In this document: piece after piece, positions 27,016 through 34,794 of the stretch
Layout of the letters: each line of letters begins with the position of its first letter
Position numbering within the stretch: position 1 is the stretch's first letter
Source of the DNA: an uncultured Acidimicrobiales bacterium
GTDB lineage: Bacteria > Actinomycetota > Acidimicrobiia > Acidimicrobiales > SHLQ01
Direction: 5' to 3'
Length of the DNA stretch: 64,000 nucleotides
Assembly: GCA_938041035.1 (NCBI GenBank)
Contig: CALHYX010000081.1
Location: 1-64,000 of the forward strand
Made by a program: the position numbers and the translations under genes
Notes under the pieces: model-generated
Databases searched by the model: none
Seen by the model: only the letters and a program-made list of their open reading frames with translations
Told to the model about the DNA's origin: nothing

Positions 27016-28293
27016 ATGAACGACGCGGTGGATCTTCGACGGGTGGGTCTGGCGATAGCCATGGTCCTCGCCCTCGTCGGGTCGGCGTGTTCCTCCGATG
27101 GCGACTCGCTCGAGGCCCTCGGATCCGATGCCGACGCGGCCGGAGCGATCGACGAGTTCGGTGAGGAACGTGCGTCCGACTCCGGCCTCGAGCCCGAGGG
27201 CTCGGCCCCGACAACAGCCGCCCCGACAACGGCCGTCCCCGCGACCACGGTGCCGCCGAGCTATTGCGAGACCGCTCCGTTCGTCATCGACGAAACCACC
27301 GCCGTCATCGTCGACCCCAACGGACAACCATTCTTGCCCCGCGGCATCAACCTCACCGCCGGCGCCTACGACGACGGCGCCTACTGGGAGGCGACGTCGG
27401 CGACCGACCTGACGGCCGACGGCGTGGCCAAGATGCGCGACGTCTGGGCGTTCAACACCGTGCGCCTGAACCTGCACCACGGGGCCAACCCCGACATCTT
27501 CGACGACCCGGAGCTACTGCGGGTCATCGGCTTGTTCACTGCGGCCGACATGGTGGTCATCGTCGAGATGCACAGCTTTGGCACCGGGCTCGACCCGACC
27601 CCGGAGCAGATCCAGATCACCGCCGACGGGTTCGCGGCCCTGGCGAACCGCTACGAGGGCAATCACTGCGTCTGGTTCAACCCCTTCAACGAACCGGGCG
27701 GCAAGGTGGACATCTCGGAGTATCACATCAACGCGGCCGACGTGAGCGCCAGCGATGCGTGGATCCAGTGGCACGTCCCGGTGATCGACGCCATTCGCGC
27801 GGTGAGCGACGCCGTGGTGGTGGTCGACGAAACCCATTGGGGCCAGGGGCGCGCCGGCAACGACTACAACCCCCTGCACTCCGCGACGCTGGTCCACGGC
27901 GAAGCGATGAACGCCCGGTACGACAACATCTTGTTCTCCGTGCATTTCTACGACCGCTGGGGCGGACGCAGTGAGGACCTCGTCGCCTTCTTCGCCGAGG
28001 CGAAGGCCAAGGGGTTGGCGGTGATCGCCGGCGAGACCGGTGGCCATCCCGAGGTCGGCAACAAGCGCACTCGGGACTCGTGGCCGACCGTGCAGGCGCT
28101 CTTCGCCCTGAACCAGCCGGGCATTGGCATCCTGCTCTGGCACGCGAACCAGGGCCACCAGTCGGGAATGAGCGTGGGTCGAAGCTTCGGGCAGCGCACG
28201 CCGGTCTGGGAGATCCTGGATCGAGCCGACACCGAGGCCGCCGGAACCCTGTTGTGGGACTGGACCCACAACCCGCCGAGCGCCACCCCGTAG
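27016..28293 (+). CDS. GH5-like glycoside hydrolase lipoprotein, short linker
   Basis: A 425-residue paralogue of the preceding lipoprotein. A short signal peptide ends in the lipobox LVGSAC (Cys25), a linker of about 60 residues with TTAAPTTAVPATTVPP follows, and the catalytic domain covers about 86-425. Catalytic residues match: NPFNEPGG (Glu226 acid/base) and IAGETGGHP (Glu340 nucleophile), 114 residues apart against 115 in the neighbour. Both proteins end with TLLWDWTHNPPSATP, so a tandem duplication is clear. The ATG at 27016 has a GGGGGAG site and also a TACGGT hexamer 8 bases upstream. Difference in linker length suggests different reach through the envelope. Confidence 0.87.
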   Translation: MNDAVDLRRVGLAIAMVLALVGSACSSDGDSLEALGSDADAAGAIDEFGEERASDSGLEPEGSAPTTAAPTTAVPATTVPPSYCETAPFVIDETTAVIVDPNGQPFLPRGINLTAGAYDDGAYWEATSATDLTADGVAKMRDVWAFNTVRLNLHHGANPDIFDDPELLRVIGLFTAADMVVIVEMHSFGTGLDPTPEQIQITADGFAALANRYEGNHCVWFNPFNEPGGKVDISEYHINAADVSASDAWIQWHVPVIDAIRAVSDAVVVVDETHWGQGRAGNDYNPLHSATLVHGEAMNARYDNILFSVHFYDRWGGRSEDLVAFFAEAKAKGLAVIAGETGGHPEVGNKRTRDSWPTVQALFALNQPGIGILLWHANQGHQSGMSVGRSFGQRTPVWEILDRADTEAAGTLLWDWTHNPPSATP

Positions 28294-28320
28294 CCGATCA
28301 AAAGTTCCCCGCACCGGTGT

Positions 28321-28349
28321 TTGCACCGCTCGCGCCGCTGACGTAGATT
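28321..28349 (+). promoter_or_regulatory. Possible promoter of the ATP synthase operon
   Basis: TTGCAC (28321-28326) and TAGATT (28344-28349) are separated by exactly 17 bases and lie about 100 bases before the first gene of the atp operon. This would give a leader with room for regulation. The match to the sigma-70 consensus is moderate. Confidence 0.4.
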
Positions 28350-28449
28350 GCGAAAGGTTTCACAAGCGCGTTTCGAACGGCGCGCAACCCGGGACCGACC
28401 CGTTCGTTCGGCGGGTTGGTGCGGGACTTTCCTCGAAGCCGGAGCACAC

Positions 28450-28782
28450 GTGGACAACTCGCAACGACGCGAACTCAACGACGGGATATGGCGTAGCCAC
28501 GGCGGCTACGAGCTCGCGCTCAGCCCCTTGCTGTTCGGTCTCCTCGGTTGGTGGATCGACGGGCGCCTCGGCACGTCGCCGCTCTTCGTCATCGTCCTGG
28601 CGATCGCCGCCTTTGCCGGCGTCGTGATCAAGACCTTCTACACCTACCGCTACATGATGGAGCGGGTGACGTCGGAGCGCGCCGAAGTACGGGCCGCCCG
28701 GTCGAGCACCGAACGCGCCAACGGCCTATCATCTCCCGTCGACGAGAATGCGTCGGGTGCCGCCGCGGAGGGTGCGCAATGA
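28450..28782 (+). CDS. AtpZ/AtpI-family small membrane protein
   Basis: A 110-residue protein with two membrane segments (LSPLLFGLLGWWIDGRLG and LFVIVLAIAAFAGVVIKTFY) and a charged C-terminus, matching the AtpZ/AtpI-like family at the head of atp operons. These small proteins are thought to assist assembly of the c ring or magnesium supply. GTG 28450 has a GGAG site 5 bases upstream and follows the long leader from the presumed promoter; an ATG at 28348 would add an Arg-rich stretch that is not family-like. The stop overlaps the next gene (ATGA). Confidence 0.78.
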   Translation: MDNSQRRELNDGIWRSHGGYELALSPLLFGLLGWWIDGRLGTSPLFVIVLAIAAFAGVVIKTFYTYRYMMERVTSERAEVRAARSSTERANGLSSPVDENASGAAAEGAQ

Positions 28783-29282
28783 GTCAGAGCGCAGTAAACG
28801 GAGAACGCGACCTCAGCGCGCCGACCGGCGATGCCGGCGTCGACGTGCTCGTGCAGCGCCTCGAAGGCGACTCGCCCGTCGCCGCCGTCGTGCGCGATCT
28901 CATCCGTCGCGGCCTCATCGTCGGTCCACTTCTCATCGCCGCCGGCGCTATCTTCTGGGGTTCGGCCGGCGCGAGTTCGGTCGCCTTCGGGCTCGGGCTC
29001 ATCCTGTTCAACTTCGCCCTGGCCGCCGCCATGCTCACCTACGCCGGCCGCATCTCCTTCGCGCTGATGGGGGCCGCCGCCCTGTTCGGCTACCTCATCC
29101 GGCTGAGCCTCATCTTCCTCGCCGTCTGGCTGGTCAAAGATGCGTCGTGGATCAAGATCGTTCCCCTCGGCATCACGATCATCGTCACCCACCTGGGTCT
29201 GTTGTTCTGGGAGCTTCGCTATATCTCCGCGTCGCTCGCCTATCCCGGTCTGAAACCCAAGACCAAGCCCATCGGGCGCTAG
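28779..29282 (+). CDS. atpI: ATP synthase subunit I (AtpI-like)
   Basis: A 167-residue membrane protein with an N-terminal cytoplasmic part of about 40 residues and four hydrophobic segments: GLIVGPLLIAAGAIFWG, VAFGLGLILFNFALAAAML, FALMGAAALFGYLIRLSLIF and KIVPLGITIIVTHLGLLFWE. It matches the ATP synthase I chain family. The role in other bacteria is assembly of the c ring. The ATGA overlap with the preceding gene and its place before atpB support the assignment; sequence similarity in this family is always low. Confidence 0.8.
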   Translation: MSQSAVNGERDLSAPTGDAGVDVLVQRLEGDSPVAAVVRDLIRRGLIVGPLLIAAGAIFWGSAGASSVAFGLGLILFNFALAAAMLTYAGRISFALMGAAALFGYLIRLSLIFLAVWLVKDASWIKIVPLGITIIVTHLGLLFWELRYISASLAYPGLKPKTKPIGR

Positions 29283-29339
29283 TTTCTCTCTCGTATTTTC
29301 CGTCCCATCTTTACCCCTCTGTAAAGGAGCGAATCCGCG

Positions 29340-30080
29340 GTGATCCTCGGACTCGAATTTCCAAGCGTCTCGAACCTGGTCGAATGGCCGGGCTTCTTCA
29401 ACAAGATCGGCCTGATCTACCTGATCGCCGCCGTCGTGCCGATCCTGTTGTTCCTGGTCGCCCGGGGCCAAAAGGGTCTGGTACCGACCGGGGCCCGCAA
29501 CGTCGCCGAGACGTTGGTCGGCTTCGTCGAAGAGCAGATCGTCATGCCGACGATCGGCAAGGACGGCATGGTGTACGTGCCGTTCCTGCTGAGCCTGTTC
29601 ATGTTCATCGCCATCTCGAACATCTTCGAGATCATCCCGGTCTTCCAGATGCCCGGCAACGCCCGCATGGCGGCCCCGTTGGTCCTGGCGCTCATCGTGT
29701 TCTTCACCTGGATCTACATCGGGTTGAAGAACCACGGCCTCGGCTATCTCAAAGAGGTCCTCTTCCCGCCGGGCGTACCGAAGGCGCTGTACCTGCTCGT
29801 GACCCCGATCGAGTTCCTCTCCACCTTCCTCATCCGGCCGTTCAGCCACGCCGTGCGTCTCTTCGCCAACATGTTGGCCGGTCACATCCTTCTCGTGACC
29901 TTCGGCGTGCTGTGTATCGCGCTGTGGCAGCGGGGCCCGCTGCTCGCCGTCGAGGTGCTGTCGTTCCCCATGCTCGTCGCCCTCACCGCCTTCGAAGCCG
30001 GCGTCGCCGTGCTCCAGGCCTACGTCTTCACCATTCTCACCGGCGTCTACATCGGTGGCGCCCTCCATCCGTCGCACTGA
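29340..30080 (+). CDS. atpB: ATP synthase F0 subunit a
   Basis: Subunit a forms the proton half-channels next to the c ring. The 246-residue protein has about five to six membrane segments. The essential arginine is R173 in HAVRLFANMLAGH, and the C-terminal EAGVAVLQAYVFTILTGVY block is typical. GTG 29340 follows AAAGGAG (29323-29329) at 10 bases. The 57-base gap before it is pyrimidine rich. Confidence 0.96.
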   Translation: MILGLEFPSVSNLVEWPGFFNKIGLIYLIAAVVPILLFLVARGQKGLVPTGARNVAETLVGFVEEQIVMPTIGKDGMVYVPFLLSLFMFIAISNIFEIIPVFQMPGNARMAAPLVLALIVFFTWIYIGLKNHGLGYLKEVLFPPGVPKALYLLVTPIEFLSTFLIRPFSHAVRLFANMLAGHILLVTFGVLCIALWQRGPLLAVEVLSFPMLVALTAFEAGVAVLQAYVFTILTGVYIGGALHPSH

Positions 30081-30091
30081 CGTGACGATCT

Positions 30092-30138
30092 CTCCGGCTT
30101 TCGTCGGAGCCAAACCAAGCTCTCGCCACCGCGGTGGC
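30092..30138 (+). promoter_or_regulatory. Two hairpins in the atpB-atpE gap
   Basis: CTCCG (30092-30096) pairs with CGGAG (30105-30109), and the 14-base perfect palindrome GCCACCGCGGTGGC lies at 30125-30138, 18 bases before AGGAG (30156-30160), the atpE ribosome binding site. Such structures can raise c-subunit output by protecting the mRNA or controlling initiation. Confidence 0.45.
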
Positions 30139-30171
30139 AAGTAACCAAACAACACAGGAGAACAGCTTCCA

Positions 30172-30453
30172 ATGAGCAGCATTTCCACGACCGCCGTGCA
30201 GGTCCTGGGTCAGCTCGATGCCGATGCGCAAAAGGCCGCCGATGCGGCTTCGAGCGCCGGCTTCGCCTACGGCCTTGCCGCGATCGGTCCGGGTATCGGC
30301 ATCGGTTACCTGGTCGGTCAGGCCGTGCAGGCCATGGCCCGCCAGCCCGAATCGGCCGGTCAGGTCCAGACCACCATGTTCCTCGGCATCGCCTTTACCG
30401 AGGCGCTCGCCCTCATCGGCTTCGTCGTCTTCATTCTGCTCAAGTTCGCCTGA
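30172..30453 (+). CDS. atpE: ATP synthase F0 subunit c
   Basis: A 93-residue hairpin of two membrane helices forming the rotor ring. The first has GPGIGIGYLVGQAVQAMARQPE with the polar loop ARQPE; the second carries the ion-binding Glu77 in FTEALALIGFVVFILL. The residues next to Glu77 (Ala, Leu) are those of proton-type rings, not the sodium type with Ser/Thr ligands. The N-terminus has an extra stretch of about 25 residues before the first helix. This is the target family of diarylquinoline drugs in mycobacteria; nothing about susceptibility can be read here. Confidence 0.97.
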   Translation: MSSISTTAVQVLGQLDADAQKAADAASSAGFAYGLAAIGPGIGIGYLVGQAVQAMARQPESAGQVQTTMFLGIAFTEALALIGFVVFILLKFA

Positions 30454-30509
30454 GCGACCGAGTCGAATTCTGACCGTTACGAAGAACACGTGAAAGGACC
30501 GAAAGGTCT

Positions 30510-31100
30510 ATGACAGTGGAGTATCGCCTCTACCTACAAGGTGAAGAGTTCGCCGTCGACGAAGACGAATCTCACGAGGGCGAAGACGGATACAGCAACG
30601 AACCAGATGAGGTCGTTAACCCGATCCTCCCGGAGATGAATGAGATTCTCTGGGCCGTTCTGTTCTTTGGTGCCCTCTTCTTCGCCATGCGATTCGTGCT
30701 CGTGCCGCCCATCCAGGCGGCCATGGCGCAACGCAACGAACAGATCCGGTCGGCCAAGGCGGCCGCCGATTCCGTCGAGTCCGACATGGGCACGGCCAAA
30801 GCCGACTACGACGCCCGGATCTCCGCGGCCCGTGACGAGGCCAACGCCCTGCTCGAGTCCGCTCGCGCCGATGCCGAAGCGCACCGCTCCGGTCTCCAGG
30901 CCGAGGCCGACGCCGAGATCGCTGATCTCCGCGCCGCCGCCGACGCCGAGATCGAAGCCGCCCGGGCCCAGGCCCTGGTCTCGGTGCGCGGTGACGTGTC
31001 GCAGATGGCGGTCGGCGCCGCATCGACGGTGATCGGCAAGCAACTCGACGTCGGGTCCCAACAAGCGGTACTCGACCGATTCATCGGGGGTGATGCGTGA
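30510..31100 (+). CDS. atpF: ATP synthase F0 subunit b
   Basis: A 196-residue peripheral stalk subunit with one membrane segment (EILWAVLFFGALFFAMRFVLV) and a long Ala/Glu/Arg-rich helix for b-b contact. An acidic N-terminal extension of about 40 residues (EDESHEGEDGYSNEPDE) precedes the membrane helix, which is unusual; an in-frame ATG just before the helix (MNEILW) could be the start instead, but AAAGG sites favour 30510. The stop overlaps the next b-type gene by one base. Confidence 0.9.
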   Translation: MTVEYRLYLQGEEFAVDEDESHEGEDGYSNEPDEVVNPILPEMNEILWAVLFFGALFFAMRFVLVPPIQAAMAQRNEQIRSAKAAADSVESDMGTAKADYDARISAARDEANALLESARADAEAHRSGLQAEADAEIADLRAAADAEIEAARAQALVSVRGDVSQMAVGAASTVIGKQLDVGSQQAVLDRFIGGDA

Positions 31101-31627
31101 TGACGCACCTGCTCGCAGCCGAAGGTCCCAACGGTTGGCTCCTGCCGGCCGACATCAACGAGGTGTACTGGGGCACGGTTTCGTTCCTCATCCTCGCTGC
31201 GCTCTTTCTTTGGAAGGGTCTGCCGAAGCTGAAAGAGGCCATGGCCGCTCGCAGTGAAGGCATCCGCGACGATCTCGCAGCCGCCGAACGGGCCGAGCAC
31301 GAAGCCGCCGCGTCACGAGCTGAACAGGAAGCACAGTTCGCCGACGCCGATGGTGAGGCCGAGCGGATCGTCGCCGACGCCCGCGATCGGGCCGCCGTGC
31401 TCAAGACCGACCTGATGAAGCGGGCCGAGGCCGACGTCACCGCGTCCAAGCAGCGGGCCCGGGCCGAGATCGAAGCGTCTCGTACCCAGGTTCTCGCCGA
31501 GTTGCGGTCCGAGGTCGCCCAGCGCACGGTTCGGGCCGCCGAAGCGGTCGCCGTCGAAAACCTCGACGACACGGCCAAGAACGACCTCATCGAGCAGTAC
31601 ATCCAACAGGTTGGGGCCCGGTCATGA
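31100..31627 (+). CDS. ATP synthase F0 second b-type subunit (b')
   Basis: A 175-residue protein with one membrane segment (VYWGTVSFLILAALFLWKGL) and a charged coiled-coil tail, homologous to subunit b and directly after it (TGATG junction). Its conserved stalk pattern differs enough from atpF to suggest a heterodimeric b/b' stalk, as in phototrophs and some other bacteria, rather than a b homodimer. A GTG one codon upstream (31097) is an alternative start. It overlaps atpH by 4 bases. Confidence 0.88.
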   Translation: MTHLLAAEGPNGWLLPADINEVYWGTVSFLILAALFLWKGLPKLKEAMAARSEGIRDDLAAAERAEHEAAASRAEQEAQFADADGEAERIVADARDRAAVLKTDLMKRAEADVTASKQRARAEIEASRTQVLAELRSEVAQRTVRAAEAVAVENLDDTAKNDLIEQYIQQVGARS

Positions 31628-32151
31628 GCAACGCCATCGAGTCCTACGCCGACGCCGTTCTGGGCGTCGCCTCCGCCGAAGGACAGTCCTCCGTCGTCGA
31701 AAGCCAGCTGGGCGAATTCGCCCGGGCGGTGGCCGGCAACGACGAACTGTCCGGTGCGCTCAGCGACTCCTCCACCCCGGTGGCCCGGCGCCAACAAATC
31801 GTCGAGGACCTCCTCGGCAGTGCTGCTCCGGCGACCAAAGCGGTCGTGTCGATGATCGTCGGCGCCGGTCGGGCCAAGGATCTGAGCGCCATTGCTCAGG
31901 CCGTGTCCCAGCGCGGCGCCAGCGGCCGCGGCCGCCAGCTGGCCGAGGTCCGCTCCGCGGTCCCGCTCAGCGACGACCAGGTAGCCCGACTGACCGCGGC
32001 GTTGTCGCAGTCCACGGGGACCGAGGTCGAGGTCCAGGTCATCGTGGACCCCTCCGTCGTCGGCGGCATCGTCACCCAGATCGGTGACACCGTGATCGAC
32101 GGCTCGGTCCGTACCCGACTCGCCCAGATGCGTTCCAGCCTTTCGGCCTGA
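31624..32151 (+). CDS. atpH: ATP synthase F1 subunit delta
   Basis: A 175-residue delta (OSCP) subunit linking the b stalk to the top of the alpha/beta ring. Family features include an N-terminal six-helix domain starting SNAIESYADAVLGVA and the C-terminal VDPSVVGGIVTQIGDTVIDGSVRTRLAQ block. It is a separate gene, unlike the b-delta fusion of mycobacteria. ATGA overlap with the preceding b' gene. Confidence 0.95.
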   Translation: MSNAIESYADAVLGVASAEGQSSVVESQLGEFARAVAGNDELSGALSDSSTPVARRQQIVEDLLGSAAPATKAVVSMIVGAGRAKDLSAIAQAVSQRGASGRGRQLAEVRSAVPLSDDQVARLTAALSQSTGTEVEVQVIVDPSVVGGIVTQIGDTVIDGSVRTRLAQMRSSLSA

Positions 32152-32203
32152 ACGTCACCCCACCCTCTCGTTCCACCAGGACAACAAAGCGAAAGCGAAC
32201 ACC

Positions 32204-33835
32204 ATGTCCGATCTCACCTTGAACACCGCAGATATCACCGCTGCGCTGAAGAAGAATCTCGACGATTTCTCGCCCTCGCTCGAAGAGGCCCAGGTTGGCC
32301 GAATCACCGAGGTTGGCGACGGCATCGCCCGCGTCTCCGGTCTGCCCAATGCGGCCGTGAACGAGATGCTCGAGTTTCAGAACGGGGCCACGGGCCTCGC
32401 GCTGAACCTCGATGAAGACTCGATCGGCGCCGTGGTGCTCGGGTCGGTCGAAGGCATCGAAGAAGGCCAGACCGTGCGCGCGACCGGCGAGATTCTCTCG
32501 GTCCCCGTCGGCGACGGCGTGCTCGGCCGGGTGGTCAACGCCCTCGGTGAGCCCATCGACGGCAAGGGTCCGCTGGCCAACACTCGGCCCCGCCGTATGG
32601 AGATCCAGGCGCCGGGCATCATGGGTCGCCAGCCCGTGGCCGAGCCGATGCAGACCGGCATCAAGGCGATCGACTCGCTTATTCCGATCGGTCGGGGTCA
32701 GCGCGAGCTGATCATCGGCGACCGCAAGACGGGCAAGACCACCATCGGTATCGACACCATCCTCAACCAGGGTGGGCTCGGCGTGAAGTGCATCTACGTC
32801 GCGATCGGCCAAAAGGCCTCCACCGTGGCCCAGACCGTGGCGCTGCTCGAAGCCAACGGCGCCATGGAATACACCGTGGTCGTGGTGGCGCCGGCGTCGG
32901 ATCCGGCACCGTTCAAGTACATCGCGCCCTACGCCGGTTGCGCCATGGGTCAGCACTGGATGGAAAACGGCGAACACGGTCTCATCGTGTACGACGACCT
33001 TTCCAAGCAGGCCGAGGCCTACCGCCAGATGTCGCTGCTGCTTCGCCGCCCACCCGGGCGTGAGGCCTACCCCGGCGATGTGTTCTATCTGCACAGCCGG
33101 CTGCTCGAACGAGCCGCCAAGCTGTCCGACGACCTGGGCGCCGGTTCGCTCACCGCCCTGCCGGTTATCGAGACCAAGGCGGGCGACGTCTCGGCCTACA
33201 TCCCCACCAACGTGATCTCGATCACCGACGGGCAGATCTTCCTCCAGGACGATCTGTTCAAGGCCGGTGTTCGCCCCGCCGTCGACGTAGGCATCTCGGT
33301 GTCCCGAGTCGGCTCCGCCGCGCAGATCAAGGCGATGAAGAGCGCGGTCGGCACCTTGAAGTCCGATCTCCAGCAGTTCCGTGAGCTCGAGGCCTTTGCC
33401 GCCTTTGGTTCCGATCTCGACCCGGTATCGCAGAACCAGCTCGACCGGGGCTACCGCCTGACCGAGTTGCTGAAGCAGGGCATCAGCTCGCCGCTGCCGG
33501 TCGAAAAGCAGGTGGTGTCGCTGTTTGCCGGTACCCGCGGCTTCCTCGACGCCATCCCGGTGGAGGACGTGCAGCGCTTCGAGGTCGGCCTGCTCGAGCA
33601 CATGGAAGCCAACCATGGCGACATGCTGCGCGACATTGTCTCGTCCGGCACGATCGACGACGAGGACGCCTTCGACGCCGCCATCAAGACCTACGCCAAC
33701 GGCTTCAAGGCCAGCGACGGCGGTCCCGGCGAGGCTCCCGAGGCCGGGGATCCCGGTTCGGCGACCAGCACGATCGTCGACAAGGACACGACGCTGCCCG
33801 AAGAGGACATCAGCGCCGATGGAGACGAGGCCTAA
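32204..33835 (+). CDS. atpA: ATP synthase F1 subunit alpha
   Basis: A 543-residue non-catalytic nucleotide-binding subunit. The P-loop GDRKTGKTT is at 172-180, with VGRVVNALGEPIDGKGP before it and the family segment ISVSRVGSAAQIKAMK (about 366-381). An acidic, Gly/Pro-rich tail of about 40 residues (GPGEAPEAGDPGSATSTI...) extends beyond the usual end, which may be lineage specific. atpG follows after 3 bases. Confidence 0.98.
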   Translation: MSDLTLNTADITAALKKNLDDFSPSLEEAQVGRITEVGDGIARVSGLPNAAVNEMLEFQNGATGLALNLDEDSIGAVVLGSVEGIEEGQTVRATGEILSVPVGDGVLGRVVNALGEPIDGKGPLANTRPRRMEIQAPGIMGRQPVAEPMQTGIKAIDSLIPIGRGQRELIIGDRKTGKTTIGIDTILNQGGLGVKCIYVAIGQKASTVAQTVALLEANGAMEYTVVVVAPASDPAPFKYIAPYAGCAMGQHWMENGEHGLIVYDDLSKQAEAYRQMSLLLRRPPGREAYPGDVFYLHSRLLERAAKLSDDLGAGSLTALPVIETKAGDVSAYIPTNVISITDGQIFLQDDLFKAGVRPAVDVGISVSRVGSAAQIKAMKSAVGTLKSDLQQFRELEAFAAFGSDLDPVSQNQLDRGYRLTELLKQGISSPLPVEKQVVSLFAGTRGFLDAIPVEDVQRFEVGLLEHMEANHGDMLRDIVSSGTIDDEDAFDAAIKTYANGFKASDGGPGEAPEAGDPGSATSTIVDKDTTLPEEDISADGDEA

Positions 33836-33838
33836 CCC

Positions 33839-34750
33839 ATGGCAGGGGCAAAGGAGCGGATTCTCCGCCGCCGCATCGCGAGTGTGAACTCCACCAAGAA
33901 GATCACGCGAGCCATGGAGCTCATCGCGGCCACTCGCGTGGTCAAGGCCATGCAGCGTGCGAACGAGGCCCGCCCCTACGCGGTGCAGATCACCAGCGTC
34001 ATCGAAAGCCTCGCCGCCGGCGGAGCTTCGGTCTCGCACCCGCTGCTGCGCAAGGCCGAGGACGTCAAGTCCGTCGGCATCATCGCCATCGCAGGCGACC
34101 GGGGTCTGGCCGGCCCCTACAACGCCGGTGTCCTTCGCGCCGCCGAGCGTCAGCTCGACGCGGCCCGCTCCGAAGGGGCGGACTACAAGCTCATCCTCTG
34201 CGGGAAAAAGACCGGCGACTACTTCCGGTTCCGCGGCTATGAGATCGACGCCTACTACGAGGGCATCAGCGACAGCCCGACCTACGCCGACGCCCGCGAG
34301 GTGGCGACCAAGGTCATGGACATGTTCACCGAAGGCGAACTCGACCGGGTCGAGTTGATCTACACCGAGTTCATCTCCATGGGCACCCAGAAGGTCGCCG
34401 TGCGCCGCTTTCTACCGCTCGAGGACACCTCCTCGATGGCTGCCGGTGACGACGCCGACAGCGAAGCGCTCGCCGAGTTCGAGTTCGAACCGTCCCCGGG
34501 CGGCGTACTCGAGTCACTGCTTCCCCGCTACGTGGAGGCGCGTCTGTACGGCGCCATGCTCGACGCGGCCGCGTCGGAGCACGCCAACCGCCAGCGGGCC
34601 ATGAAGGCCGCCACCGACAACGCTGAAGAACTCAAGACGAAGCTCACCCGCGAGATGAACCGGGTGCGCCAGGAAGCAATCACCACCGAAATCATGGAAA
34701 TCGTCAGTGGCGCCGAGGCCCTCGGCGGCGACGAACCGTCCGACAGCTAA
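33839..34750 (+). CDS. atpG: ATP synthase F1 subunit gamma
   Basis: The 303-residue central shaft. The N-terminal helix RRRIASVNSTKKITRAMELIAA and the C-terminal helix AMKAATDNAEELKTKLTREM-NRVRQEAITTEI are typical. The central Rossmann-like part contains IAIAGDRGLAGPYNAGV. No cysteine-containing redox insertion of the chloroplast type is present. Confidence 0.97.
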   Translation: MAGAKERILRRRIASVNSTKKITRAMELIAATRVVKAMQRANEARPYAVQITSVIESLAAGGASVSHPLLRKAEDVKSVGIIAIAGDRGLAGPYNAGVLRAAERQLDAARSEGADYKLILCGKKTGDYFRFRGYEIDAYYEGISDSPTYADAREVATKVMDMFTEGELDRVELIYTEFISMGTQKVAVRRFLPLEDTSSMAAGDDADSEALAEFEFEPSPGGVLESLLPRYVEARLYGAMLDAAASEHANRQRAMKAATDNAEELKTKLTREMNRVRQEAITTEIMEIVSGAEALGGDEPSDS

Positions 34751-34794
34751 CCCTTCCGACATCTAGTCCGTCCTTACAGGAGACATCCACAGCA

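Noticed and set aside
28650..30188. 512-residue minus-strand frame opposite atpI and atpB
   Set aside because: Acidic, repetitive shadow product; the plus strand has membrane subunits with conserved residues.
32072..34039. 655-residue minus-strand frame opposite atpA and atpG
   Set aside because: Fully antisense to conserved ATP synthase genes, with Gly/His/Asp-rich composition typical of shadow frames.
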